32,654 nucleotides of DNA from Clostridiales bacterium (GCA_019423265.1 JAHZBS010000001.1:19752-52405), one strand, 5' to 3'. Positions 7,801 through 16,255 are shown, numbered from the stretch's first letter. Translations and numbers: made by a program. The notes: generated by a model from the sequence alone, not told the origin.

Positions 7801-9513
7801 GTGAGAAAATTTACATTTGGAAAACCGGAGGCAATTGTACCGTCCAATTTTTGCCGGGGACTGCGCTACGATGAGACGGAGGTCCGCTATGATGCGAACA
7901 AAATTCAGTTCAAGACCACAGCCAGGGGCTGCCTTTTGGAGTTGCCGTTAGAGGATGGGGAGGAAGTTTTTGGGTTTGGATTGCAATTAAAAGGATTCAA
8001 TCATAAGAGTCATAAGCTGACCCTTCGCGCAAATTCAGACCCTGTTGCCAATACAGGCGACAGCCACGCTCCAGTGCCATTTTTTGTGACGACCCGAGGC
8101 TATGGCATGTATTTTGATACGGCGCGCTATGTAGAAGTGTGCTGCGGATATGGAAAGAACAAGAGCCGCCCGAAGGTTGAAAACAATACGATCATTGCGA
8201 CGGCGGAAGATTTATATAAAAAATGCGGGCTGAAAGAGCAGACTGTTATGTCGGTGGAGATCCCCGTGGCCAAGGGCGTCGATGTATATGTGTTTGAGGG
8301 AGATAGTATCACCGATATTGTATCCCAGTATAATATGTTTTCTGGTGGCGGCTGCGATGTCCCGGAATGGGGCCTAGGAGTGATGTATCGCTGTTATGCC
8401 AGGTATACCGGCGATGAGGTGATTGCCATGGCGAAATATTTTCGGGAGAAGGAGATCCCATGTGATATCATGGGTCTGGAGCCAGGCTGGCAGTCCAGCA
8501 GTTACTCCTGCTCCTATGTGTGGGATCCGGAGCGCTATCCGAATCATGAGGAGGTTGTGCAATACCTGCGCGACCACGATTTCCATATAAATCTGTGGGA
8601 GCATGCCTTTGTCAACTCCACCTCTCCCATCTATGAGAAGTTACATGATTACAGCGGCGATTATGAGGTGTGGCAGGGGTTGATTCCAGACTTCGCCACA
8701 GAGGAAGCGCAGCAGATCTTCGCTGACTATCACAGACAGTATCTCGTGGAGAATGGCATTGACGGCTTTAAGCTGGATGAATGCGATAACAGTGATTTTG
8801 TCCACGACTGGAGCTTCCCCAATTGTACCGAGTTTCCCAGCGGCATGGATGGCGAGCAGTATCACTCCATGTTTGGGACGCTCTACATGCAGACGATAAT
8901 GAGAGCCTTGGGAGACAGACAGACCTTGTCCGAAGTCCGCAATGCGGGAGCGCTGGCGGCCAGCTATCCCTTCGTCCTGTACAGCGATCTGTACGATCAT
9001 AAAGACTTTATTCGAGGCATGGTAAACGCAGGTTTCTCCGGACTTCTCTGGACGGCTGAAGTTCGGCGTGCCAATAGCCGGGAGGATTTTCTCCGCCGCT
9101 TGCAGACCAATGTATTTTCCGTGCAGTGTCTGATCAACGCCTGGTATTGTGAGAAGGCGCCCTGGCTTGAATTTGACTGTGAAGATGAGGTTCGGGAGCT
9201 TTTGCAGATACGGAAAGCCCTGGTGCCCATGTTGAAAAAGGCTTTTGAGGCCTATAAGGAGAGCGGCAAACCGCCAATCCGGGCGTTGGTAATGGATTAT
9301 ACCCAAGATGCGCAGACCTACGGGGTTGACGACGAATATTTATTCTGCGATTCCCTTCTGGTAGCGCCGATGACGGCTGAAGAGAGGTCGCGGCGGGTAT
9401 ATGTGCCGGAGGGGGATTGGCGTGATTATTGGACGAAAGAACCGGTGGAAAACGGCTGGATTGAAGTGGAAACGTCGAAGATTCCCGTGTTTGAGAAGTG
9501 TGATGGCAAGTAA
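7801..9513 (+). CDS. Glycoside hydrolase family 31 enzyme (alpha-glucosidase/alpha-xylosidase-like)
   Basis: Retaining alpha-glycosidase with a GH31 (beta/alpha)8 barrel, expected to act on alpha-linked gluco- or xylo-oligosaccharides. AGGAGGG lies 8 bases before a GTG start. Residues 1-155 form the N-terminal beta domain (FGFGLQLKGFNHKSHKLTLR). The barrel holds GLEPGWQSS, then DGFKLDECDNSDF with the nucleophile Asp. It also has GLLWTAEVRRA at the usual acid/base position, where many GH31 enzymes show WSGD. No signal peptide is seen, so it should be cytoplasmic. The protein stops at KIPVFEKCDGK, where relatives usually continue through a C-terminal beta sandwich, so it is short for the family (570 residues) and may be C-terminally truncated. 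It is a single gene between its own promoter and a hairpin. Substrate is not predictable here. Confidence 0.85.
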   Translation: MRKFTFGKPEAIVPSNFCRGLRYDETEVRYDANKIQFKTTARGCLLELPLEDGEEVFGFGLQLKGFNHKSHKLTLRANSDPVANTGDSHAPVPFFVTTRGYGMYFDTARYVEVCCGYGKNKSRPKVENNTIIATAEDLYKKCGLKEQTVMSVEIPVAKGVDVYVFEGDSITDIVSQYNMFSGGGCDVPEWGLGVMYRCYARYTGDEVIAMAKYFREKEIPCDIMGLEPGWQSSSYSCSYVWDPERYPNHEEVVQYLRDHDFHINLWEHAFVNSTSPIYEKLHDYSGDYEVWQGLIPDFATEEAQQIFADYHRQYLVENGIDGFKLDECDNSDFVHDWSFPNCTEFPSGMDGEQYHSMFGTLYMQTIMRALGDRQTLSEVRNAGALAASYPFVLYSDLYDHKDFIRGMVNAGFSGLLWTAEVRRANSREDFLRRLQTNVFSVQCLINAWYCEKAPWLEFDCEDEVRELLQIRKALVPMLKKAFEAYKESGKPPIRALVMDYTQDAQTYGVDDEYLFCDSLLVAPMTAEERSRRVYVPEGDWRDYWTKEPVENGWIEVETSKIPVFEKCDGK

Positions 9514-9528
9514 AATGAAGGACCGATG

Positions 9529-9560
9529 AAAGGCAGGGGGAGCGATTTCCTCCTGCCTTT
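9529..9560 (+). terminator. Hairpin after the GH31 gene
   Basis: Thirteen-pair stem with arms 9529-9541 and 9548-9560 (outer AAAGGCAGG / CCTGCCTTT), a 6-base loop and one G-T pair. The T-run is short (TTT), so termination may be weak. Confidence 0.5.
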
Positions 9561-9618
9561 GGGCGGCGCAGGTCACGGCTTTCCCTTAAAAATTAAGCAG
9601 TAAATTTCAAATTTGCTC

Positions 9619-9647
9619 TTGCATAATCCACCTACATATGCTATAAT
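9619..9647 (+). promoter_or_regulatory. Promoter of tRNA-Ser
   Basis: TTGCAT (9619-9624), a 17-base spacer and a perfect TATAAT (9642-9647) with an extended TG at 9639-9640. It lies 40 bases upstream of the tRNA. Confidence 0.7.
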
Positions 9648-9686
9648 CTTTCATGCTGACGCGGATTGTCAGCTGTGAGGACACAA

Positions 9687-9775
9687 GGAGAAGTACCCAA
9701 GTGGCTGAAGGGGCTCCCCTGGAAAGGGAGTAGGTCGTTAATAGCGGCGCAAGAGTTCAAATCTCTTCTTCTCCG
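9687..9775 (+). tRNA. tRNA-Ser (anticodon GGA)
   Basis: Acceptor arms GGAGAAG (9687-9693) and CTTCTCC (9768-9774) pair fully. The anticodon stem CTCCC/GGGAG encloses CTGGAAA with anticodon GGA, reading UCC and UCU. A long variable arm (about 9731-9748) marks it as a class II serine tRNA. The T arm is AAGAG, TTCAAAT, CTCTT, with discriminator G at 9775. CCA is not encoded. No duplicate of its 3' end was seen in the window, so there is no sign that it served as an attachment site for the elements here. Confidence 0.95.
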
Positions 9776-9784
9776 TTATAATAG

Positions 9785-9830
9785 ATAAACCTGTTTCAAA
9801 GATAAAAAGAAGCAGGTTTATTTATTTTTC
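9785..9830 (+). terminator. Intrinsic terminator of tRNA-Ser
   Basis: Stem of 13 pairs, ATAAACCTGTTTC (9785-9797) with GAAGCAGGTTTAT (9809-9821), followed by a T-rich tail (TTATTTTT). Confidence 0.8.
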
Positions 9831-9891
9831 AGATATAAAAACGGGAATTTTCAGAGAAAATCCAATACTGATCGAGAAGTTTATGAAACAG

Positions 9892-9940
9892 GCTGCTGTT
9901 CAAACATAAAAGTTCTTATGTTTGAGATAGCGGCTTTTTA
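9892..9940 (+). terminator. Second intrinsic-terminator-like hairpin
   Basis: CAAACATAA (9901-9909) pairs with TTATGTTTG (9916-9924). The stem is extended by GCTGCT with AGCGGC (one wobble pair), then TTTTT follows. No gene ends here, so it may be a back-up terminator for the tRNA or a remnant of a gene lost when the element downstream inserted. Confidence 0.6.
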
Positions 9941-10126
9941 TTTGCTTCATTTTAAAACTTGAAAATATAATAATGTTTGACAGACTAACTATTAAAAGTC
10001 AAGCCCTAAAATGAAATTTTTTGAATGAATTGCCAAAAGGCACTTCAGATATATTTGAACCTTGAAAACTGCATGATAAACAGAGTGTCGTTACCGGCAC
10101 TCTAAAAGGAGATATTTACAAATAAG
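9941..10126. other. Gene-free stretch between terminators and the IS110 transposase
   Basis: AT-rich, with no supported ORF. It contains a stem-loop with arms GAGTGTCG (10083-10090) and CGGCACTC (10095-10102), followed by AAAAGGAG. This resembles a ribosome site without a gene behind it on the + strand. The right end of the IS110 element probably lies within about 10075-10126, but the exact boundary cannot be fixed because IS110 elements lack terminal inverted repeats and target duplications. Confidence 0.4.
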
Positions 10127-11303
10127 TTAAACTGTTGGTATGTATGCCTGCCCTGATTTTTCCATTGCGAAAATCAGACGTACAAGTTTTTTCGCAGCAT
10201 GGGATAACGCAACATTGTAATGCTTTCCTTCCGAACATTTCTTTTCAAGATATGCACCAAAGGATTTGTCCCAATAACAGACATACTTTGTGGCGTTGTA
10301 AAGAGCATATCGGAGGTATCTGGAACCACGCTTCTCCATGTGGGAATAACAGTTATCTAATTGCCCAGATTGATAAGTGGAGGGCGAGATCCCTGCATAG
10401 GCAAGTATCTTGTCCGCAGAATCAAAACGGCTGAAATCACCGATCTCGGCAAGTATCATGGCTCCCATCCGGTAGCTGATACCAGGAATGGTAAGAATGG
10501 GTGATTTGATTTCTTCATCCATGATGCGCTTGATAGCTGCTTCGATTTCATCAATCTCAAGGGTCAATTCCCGAATGAGTTTTATGGTGTGCTTCAGTTC
10601 CAGAGATTTGGCAGGCATAACAGGGCCTATGGAGCTTCTTGCGGTTTCCCGAAAGAATGGCTGTGTCTTTGTCATAGTGTCCTTTGGAGGCTTCTGAAAG
10701 CAGATTGGTCAGTCTTGTAAGATGAGCCGAAGCAATATAAGAAGCGCCGGGAAATTCCGACAGCAGCGCGTAGACGGAAGTTATATGAAGCGTAGGAACA
10801 AGATTTTCGAGTTCAGGGAATAAGATACACACAAGCCGTGAAACAGAAGATTTCAGTTTTGCCCGTTCTTTTACCTTATCAAAACGATAACGGGTGAGTG
10901 ACTTTAGTTCCTCGTTGTGGTAAGATGTATCTGAGTAGGACTTTAAGTTCATGTCAGACATCATCATAGTGGCAATGGTACGGGAATCAACTTTATCCGT
11001 TTTCGTCTTTCTAAGGCTAAGACTTTTTCTGTAAAGATTTGTGTGAAGCGGATTGATAACAAAGGTGGTCAGACCTTTATCAAGAAGGAATCCCAGAAGA
11101 TTGTAACTGTAGTGTCCGGTGGCTTCGAGTCCTACTTCTACTTTCGCGAAATCATCGGAAACGGATTCAATTCTTTGAAATAAAGTTTGAAAACCTTCCC
11201 TGTTGTTAGAGATGGTAAAAGGTTTGAATAACGCTTCTCCATCTGAGTTTGTGATAAAGCAATCATGCTTATCTTTGGCAACATCAATTCCAACGTAAAT
11301 CAT
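10127..11303 (-). pseudogene. IS110-family transposase, frameshifted
   Basis: The N-terminal half (11303 down to about 10655) has the DEDD RuvC-like domain: MIYVGIDVAKDKHDCF, EVGLEATGHYSYNL and KTKTDKVDSRTIA. The C-terminal half (about 10655 to 10127) is Transposase_20, with ILTIPGISYRMGAMILAEIG and ILAYAGISPSTYQSG including the conserved serine region. The two halves are in different frames. The first continues as DTAILSGNRKK and the second reads FFRETARSSIGP, and a normal family member would read roughly DTAI-x-FRETARSSIGP across this point. One lost base around 10648-10660 explains this. Joined, the protein would be about 392 residues, normal for the family. Programmed frameshifting is not known for IS110, so decay (or a sequencing error) is the simpler reading. 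Confidence 0.85.
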
Positions 11304-11505
11304 AAAGAATCTCCTTTGGATAAATATTTGATACTGTTTAGGGCCACAGGTACTCTTTGCGATTGTAACCTCGTTCTAAATAAACCGTCATGCGGTATCT
11401 AACTGATTAACAACTGTACAAAGAGACTGTGGTTGGAGCCTTTCAAGAACCATCAGGTGGTAGGAGTGAAAAACCAATCCACAGTATCTTAAACAGTATA
11501 GCATT
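11304..11505 (-). ncRNA. Candidate IS110 bridge RNA region
   Basis: Non-coding end directly upstream of the transposase and dense in pairing. A perfect 10-base outer pair, ATACTGTTTA (11331-11340) and TAAACAGTAT (11490-11499), brackets the region. CCACAG plus CTCTTTG (11344-11359) pairs with CAAAGAG and CTGTGG (11419-11432). CTGTGGTTGG (11427-11436) can instead pair with CCAATCCACAG (11474-11484) with one bulge. Small hairpins lie at 11384-11396 (ACCG/CGGT) and 11449-11461 (ACCA/TGGT). IS110 bridge RNAs are known to come from this position and to carry target-binding and donor-binding loops. Which loops these are cannot be decided without the element ends. Confidence 0.5.
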
Positions 11506-11565
11506 TATCCCTGGAGAGGGATTCAAAAATACTACTATTTAATAATACGAGGTAGTGAGGAAGCT

Positions 11566-12312
11566 ATGGTAAGTGTATGGATTGACGGCAAGGAGCTGAA
11601 AACAAGCGAGATTCTGGACTGGGAGCAAAAGCGTGTCGCAGTGTCTGCCAGACTGTTGGAAAAGAAGACAAAGCGTAAGATTTCCGCTGCCAATGCGGAG
11701 AAACTGGCGAAGGTGAAATATGCCATTCCCCAGGAGGAAATGCGCACTCTGCTGAAAGGACAGATTTCCTTTGCGAAGTTTGGAACCGGCATTTCCGTGA
11801 AGCTGTCCGGAGAAAAGCGGAAAATCAGCGTTGCGGAGGTTGATGTGGATTTCTGCGATGCCCAGACCTTGCGGAAAATGTATGACGATATGATGCTGAA
11901 CAACACGAAAGAAAATCTCAGGTGTTGTCTTCGTGCCAATCCGGATCATTATCTGCTCCGGGGAGATTCGGAAACGGTGCAGGAGGTCATTGAGATCGCA
12001 GCCGGTCTCCCCTTTGTATCCCATTTTTTTATCCACTATGGAGATTTTGAAGGGCTGCAGTCGAAATCGGATCCGGATTATCCCTATCAGGCGGCGGGTG
12101 TTTCCTATTTGGAGAACGGACTTGCCATCGGCGCGGTTCGGCATCAGATGGATACGGAAAAGGGCTGCCATGTCAAGCTGGCGGTGGAATTCCCTAAGCT
12201 GCTTCCGGATTCCTGTATTCGGGCGCATCAGTATCATCTGGCCTGCGAGTTCTATAACTGGTTTTCCGAATTTGAACGCCGATTAAGCAATGGAGGAAAA
12301 GAGAATGGATAA
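11566..12312 (+). CDS. Conserved-looking protein of unknown function, first gene of a lipid operon
   Basis: I do not recognise a named family. The protein (248 residues) has no signal peptide or membrane segment and looks soluble. The N-terminal half is rich in charged beta-like stretches (VSVWIDGKELKTSEILDWEQ). The C-terminal half includes ENLRCCLRANPDHYLLRG, HFFIHYGDFEG and IGAVRHQMDTEKG. A weak AGGAAG site precedes the ATG. Its last 8 bases overlap the start of the next gene at 12305, and the ribosome site of that gene lies inside this one, so translation is probably coupled. The gene begins just beyond the IS110 end, and any native promoter may have been separated from it by the insertion. 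Its function may relate to the lipid enzymes downstream, but that is only context. Confidence 0.6.
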   Translation: MVSVWIDGKELKTSEILDWEQKRVAVSARLLEKKTKRKISAANAEKLAKVKYAIPQEEMRTLLKGQISFAKFGTGISVKLSGEKRKISVAEVDVDFCDAQTLRKMYDDMMLNNTKENLRCCLRANPDHYLLRGDSETVQEVIEIAAGLPFVSHFFIHYGDFEGLQSKSDPDYPYQAAGVSYLENGLAIGAVRHQMDTEKGCHVKLAVEFPKLLPDSCIRAHQYHLACEFYNWFSEFERRLSNGGKENG

Positions 12313-13783
12313 GATTACACTGATTACCGGTGCATCGACCGGGATCGGGAAAGCGTTAGCTGAGGAATTTGCTTCAAATGGGCATAATCTGCTGCTGGTC
12401 GCCAGAACGCAGAGAAAACTGGATGCGTTAAAAACAGAATTGGAAAACAAGTATATGGTGAATGTCTATGTGTATGCGGCGGATTTATGTCAGGAAGACG
12501 CTTGCGAGCAGGTTATCTCCTATGTGGAAAATAAGCAGTTGGAACTGGAATATCTGATCAATAATGCCGGTATGGGAGACGCGGGTCTGTATGTGGATTC
12601 CGACTGGGAAAAGCTGGCGCTGTTCCTCATTCGAGAAGGGTTTATGGCCTGGTGGGGATATCTGGCCCTGAAGCACACAGATACCGTGAACAGTGCGAAA
12701 TGGTATGGCAAGGCCGCTACAGCGGTACTGTATGCCGTGATGATGGTTCTCATCTTCTTCGGCAACATTCCGGATATTGCAGCAAACATACTGATGATTC
12801 TGTGCGCTGCGGTTATGCTTCTGTCCCTTGTGCTTTATGGAAGGTTCTACCGTTCGATTTTGAGACCGGTGCTGCCGAAACAGGAATATAAGCAAGAAAA
12901 GGATAACATACTCAAAATTTTTCTTGCGGTTTTGTGGGCTGCTATCTTTCTGTTTTTCTTGTTTCACTGGAAGCGCATATCGGCGGATGAGATTGTCCGT
13001 GACATGCCCCAGAGCCGGCGGCTTGCCGCGGTTGTGATGCTGGCGCTCTTTACCCTCAGAGGACTGAGTATTGTCATTCTGTATACCGGAATCCTGTATG
13101 CAGTGGATGGGATGCTGTTCCCTCTGCCGGTTGCTGTATTGCTGAATCTGTGCGGTTCCGCCATTATGGTGTCGCTGCCCTATTGGATCAGTCGAAAAAC
13201 GGCTGTCGCATTGGCTCAGGGATACGGCGGAAGGGTGCATGTGGTAGACAACCACCGGATATCCGTTTCGCAACGCCAGTCGGCTCTGGAAGCGAAATAC
13301 CTGGCCGGTCAGGGAAAGAGTGCAGAAGAAATTACAGAGTACCTGGCAGCAGACGGACTGAACGCCCATATCTATCTGGCAGTTAATACATTGGAATACT
13401 TAAAGAAAAGCGGGCGGGTTACTGCGGCCGGAGCAGCTGTCGCAACCATACTGAATCTAAAGCCGGTCTTGCAGATTCAGGGCGGCAAGCTGGATGCCTG
13501 GCGAAAAGCGCGGGGAATGAATGCAGCAATGAAAGCCATGATCGAGGGACTGAGGCAGGATCAGGCGGATCTATTTGTTGGACAGGAGGTAACGATCCGA
13601 GGCGCTTATTCCGGTGATCCGGAAAACGGGGAGCTTTGGCGTGAGGAACTGCAGAAAGCCTTTCCGGAGTTCCACATCGAAATCGATCCTCTTCCACTTA
13701 GTATCGCATGTCATTCGGGAGACGGCGCACTCGGTGTCGGGATTATGAAAAATATTTTTAAGAGTTATACGGAGGAAAAATGA
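12305..13783 (+). CDS. Chimeric ORF: SDR + CDP-alcohol phosphatidyltransferase + TVP38/VTT + DegV fragments fused in frame
   Basis: One open frame of 492 residues made of partial pieces of four families. GGAGG (12292-12296) lies 8 bases before ATG 12305. Residues 1-103 are the start of a short-chain dehydrogenase (TLITGASTGIGKALAEEFA, then LINNAGMGD) lacking the YxxxK active site. Residues 104-185 look like the C-terminal membrane part of a CDP-alcohol phosphatidyltransferase (LIREGFMAWWGYLALK, KWYGKAATAVLYAVMM) without its catalytic motif. Residues about 190-298 look like the N-terminal part of a TVP38/DedA (VTT) membrane protein (GILYAVDGMLFPLPVAVLLN, SLPYWISRKT). Residues about 299-492 are the C-terminal two thirds of a DegV lipid-binding protein (GGRVHVVDNHRIS, LEYLKKSGRVT, LNLKPVLQIQGGKL). 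Junctions are near 12615, 12885 and 13200. No piece should be catalytically complete. It is best read as a collapsed operon or an assembly artefact. Confidence 0.75.
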   Translation: MDKITLITGASTGIGKALAEEFASNGHNLLLVARTQRKLDALKTELENKYMVNVYVYAADLCQEDACEQVISYVENKQLELEYLINNAGMGDAGLYVDSDWEKLALFLIREGFMAWWGYLALKHTDTVNSAKWYGKAATAVLYAVMMVLIFFGNIPDIAANILMILCAAVMLLSLVLYGRFYRSILRPVLPKQEYKQEKDNILKIFLAVLWAAIFLFFLFHWKRISADEIVRDMPQSRRLAAVVMLALFTLRGLSIVILYTGILYAVDGMLFPLPVAVLLNLCGSAIMVSLPYWISRKTAVALAQGYGGRVHVVDNHRISVSQRQSALEAKYLAGQGKSAEEITEYLAADGLNAHIYLAVNTLEYLKKSGRVTAAGAAVATILNLKPVLQIQGGKLDAWRKARGMNAAMKAMIEGLRQDQADLFVGQEVTIRGAYSGDPENGELWREELQKAFPEFHIEIDPLPLSIACHSGDGALGVGIMKNIFKSYTEEK

Positions 13784-14631
13784 TGAAGACAGGTATTGTA
13801 GATGTAGGCGGCGGATTACGGGGCGTATATGCAAGCGGAGTCTTTGACTACTGCATGGACGCTGGTATCTGGTTTGATTTGGGAATCGGCGTTTCGGCGG
13901 GCAGCGCCAATATTGCCTCCTACATAGCGAGACAGAACAGACGGACTTATCCGTTTTATACGGAGTATCCGTTCCGAAAAGAGTACATGAGCCTGCGGAA
14001 TTTCCTGTTTAAGAAGTCGTATATTGATTTGGATTATGTTTATGGAACGCTGAGCAATTCGGATGGAGAGAATCCCCTGGACTATCAGAGTTTTATGGAA
14101 AATCCAATGGATTTCATCGTGGTAACAACAGACGCCAGAACCGGTGAAGCCAGGTATTTTGATAAAAGCGCTGTTCATCAAGACGATTACAGCGTCCTGA
14201 TAGCATCTTCATCAATCCCGTTTGTATGCCATCCCTATGAGATTGAGGGCATTCCCTATTTTGACGGCGCCTTGGGGGATACGATTCCCATTGAAAAAGC
14301 GTTTGCGTGGGGCTGCGATAAAGTGGTGCTGGTTTTGACAAGACCAAGAGATACAGTCCGGGTATCAGATAATGACGTAAAATTTGCGAAGCGAATCCAA
14401 AAGAAATATCCCCAGGCGGCAGAGCGGCTGCGGCGGAGAGCCGAACAGTACAACCGTGGGGTGGAGCTGGCGAAGGAATATGAAGCCCAAGGGAAAGTAT
14501 GTATCATTGCTCCGGACGATACCTGTGGTGTGGATACGCTGACGAAAAACCGGGACGCTATGAAGCGGTTCTATGAGAAGGGCTATCAGGACGCAACAGT
14601 GATACAGGATTTTCTGCGGGAAGACCGTTAA
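13780..14631 (+). CDS. Patatin-like phospholipase
   Basis: Serine lipid acyl hydrolase of the patatin/RssA type, expected to release fatty acids from phospholipids at the inner membrane face. All key elements are present: the oxyanion loop GGGLRG (10-15), the nucleophile elbow GVSAGS with Ser39, and the dyad Asp162 in FDGALGD. Length (283 residues) is normal and no signal peptide is seen. The ATG at 13780 overlaps the stop of the chimeric ORF (ATGA). GGAGG at 13771-13775 is 4 bases from this ATG and 7 from the next one at 13783, so the second may be used. It is the only gene of this operon that looks intact and recognisable, which suggests it may still be under selection. Confidence 0.9.
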   Translation: MMKTGIVDVGGGLRGVYASGVFDYCMDAGIWFDLGIGVSAGSANIASYIARQNRRTYPFYTEYPFRKEYMSLRNFLFKKSYIDLDYVYGTLSNSDGENPLDYQSFMENPMDFIVVTTDARTGEARYFDKSAVHQDDYSVLIASSSIPFVCHPYEIEGIPYFDGALGDTIPIEKAFAWGCDKVVLVLTRPRDTVRVSDNDVKFAKRIQKKYPQAAERLRRRAEQYNRGVELAKEYEAQGKVCIIAPDDTCGVDTLTKNRDAMKRFYEKGYQDATVIQDFLREDR

Positions 14632-14663
14632 GTTTCCGGAGGAAAAAACAGAGAGAAATCAAA

Positions 14664-16072
14664 ATGTGGAAAGCAATAAGGTATGCGATTGTATTTTATC
14701 TGATTTATGCGCTTTGCACTGGCGTATTGCCATATCTGCGCTCGAGATCCGTATCGAAGGAGTTTGCCGAATCTGTTTCAGAAGCTGATTTTTACGGCAA
14801 GACGCCTTGCTCAGACAGAGTCTCTTTGGTGGAGGAACCCGCCGAGAGTCTGTCTGTCCGCATTCGCATTCTGGATGAGGCGAAGGAGACGATAGACGTT
14901 TCCTATTATGCCATGCACATGGGAGAATCAACGGATTTGTTTTTAGGCGCATTGCTGGACGCGGCAGACCGGGGCGTCTATGTCCGTGTGCTTGTGGATG
15001 GATTATTCGGTGGACTGACATATCAGCATCCGGTTTATGCGGCGGCGATTGGTGCCCATCCGAATATGGAACTGAAAATCTACAATACGCCCAAAATCCT
15101 GCGGCCTTGGACTTGGAACGGCCGGCTTCATGATAAGTACATCGTGATTGATAACCGCCTGCTGCTGATGGGCGGGCGGAACATTGGCGATAAGTATTTC
15201 GGAACGAAAGGTTACAGGAAACCGCTGTCCTATGACCGGGATGTATTGGTTTACAATACGGCATGGCAAGGAGATGACCGGAGCAGCGTCCTGTTTGATG
15301 TGAAAGCATATATGGACAGCCTATGGAACGGAAAGGATGTGTGCGCGCCTTTTTCCGAGGAAACAAGGCGCGGAAGCCAAAAGCGGCAGGAACTGCGGAG
15401 TATTTATACCAGGTATCGCAAAGAGCATCCGGAACTGTTTGATCACGCGGCAGACAATTATGAATCGGCCACATATGCGGCCAATCGCATTACCTTTTTC
15501 CATAACGATATACAGACCGGCGCAAAGGAACCGAAGGTTGGATACGTTTTGGAGCAGCTTCTTTCCAATGCGCGGGAAAGCGTATTCTTGCAATCTCCGT
15601 ACATTATTTTGGATGGGAAACTGAAAAGTCTGCTCAATCGCCTGAGAGAGAAAGAAATCGACACGGGAATCTTGACAAACTCCATATAGTCGTCTCCGAA
15701 TCCCGTGGCCTACACTGCGTATTCCGGCGACAGAAAGACTATTTTAAAGATGGTGGACAACCTGTGGGAATATCAGGGGGAAAATTCTTTGCACGCGAAA
15801 ACCTATCTGATTGATGACCGCATGGCCGTGATCGGTTCCTATAATCTGGATCCCCGCAGCGAATATATTGACACGGAAACATGCTGGCCATTGACAGTCC
15901 CGATTTTGTGCGGCAGGTGCAGAAGGAATATCTGGCGCAGTCCCTGCGGGTAGACGGGGACGGAACCTATCCTAAAAAGGTCGCGATAGGGACTGCCAAA
16001 GCGCCGAACGGCAAGAGAATCGTGAATGGCTTGTTGTTTTTGCCAACGCAATTATTCAAGCACCTTACATAG
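14664..16072 (+). pseudogene. Phospholipase D/cardiolipin synthase-like gene, broken by a stop and a frameshift
   Basis: Member of the PLD superfamily that makes cardiolipin or cleaves phospholipids. An N-terminal membrane anchor (IRYAIVFYLIYALCTGVLPYL) is followed by the first HKD motif (HDKYIVIDNRLLLMGGRN). The frame stops at TAG 15687-15689, within what would be TNSI-x-SSPNP. It then continues in the same frame with YTAYSGDRKTILK and the second HKD motif (HAKTYLIDDRMAVIGS, DPRSEYIDTET). Near 15880 one base is missing, and the rest (MLAIDSPDFVRQVQKEYLAQ to LFKHLT) is in another frame, ending at 16072. The stop separates the two HKD halves, so the 341-residue product should be inactive. It lies 32 bases after the patatin gene with only a weak ribosome site. 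Either true decay or sequence errors could explain the two lesions. Confidence 0.85.
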
Positions 16073-16075
16073 GCA

Positions 16076-16255
16076 CGAATCTGCCAGTCCCACATTCGGA
16101 TCGGTTGCGTTAAAGCAGGCGTTGACCACCATTGCTTCGTTCAGACAAATGAAGGAATCCTCAAAGCTGCGGAACCGAGCGTTTTTGTCGATAGACGCCT
16201 GTGTGTATTTTTTCTCTTTCTTAGAAAGCTGACCGGGGATACCATCGAATACAGC
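16076..16255 (-). pseudogene. Remnant of an AAA ATPase with DUF4143-type C-terminus
   Basis: The - strand frame reads GIPGQLSKKEKKYTQAS, ARFRSFEDSFICLNEAMVVN and CFNATDPNVGLADS. I recall this order from the middle of AAA/DUF4143 ATPases of gut Firmicutes. Only about 60 residues remain. There is no Walker A, no nuclease-like end and no plausible start. It abuts the 3' end of the broken phospholipase D gene. It is best read as debris left by a deletion or transfer. Confidence 0.5.

Larger units (their letters stand above)
10080..11510 (-). mobile_element. IS110-family insertion sequence (boundaries approximate)
   Basis: Defined by a transposase of the DEDD/Transposase_20 type on the - strand, with a long structured non-coding stretch upstream of it (about 200 bases) and a short one downstream. 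This is the layout known for the IS110 subgroup, where the bridge RNA lies in the end ahead of the transposase. No terminal inverted repeats or target duplications are expected or seen, so the ends are estimates. The transposase frame is broken, so the copy is probably inactive. Confidence 0.7.

Noticed and set aside
9687..9775. tRNA-Ser as attachment site of the integrative element on the right
   Set aside because: No copy of the tRNA 3' end was found near the integrase at 29.7-31 kb.
10060..10074. CCTTGAAAACTGCAT resembles a motif seen near rRNA operon spacers in Firmicutes
   Set aside because: No 16S, 23S or 5S sequence is present and the match is short.
10557..10675. Programmed frameshift in the IS110 transposase
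   Set aside because: Frameshifting is known for IS3 and IS1 types but not IS110, and no slippery site with a following stem is evident. A lost base is simpler.
15687..15689. Readthrough or recoding of the TAG in the phospholipase D gene
   Set aside because: A second lesion (frameshift near 15880) follows, so readthrough alone would not restore the protein. No recoding signals were seen.
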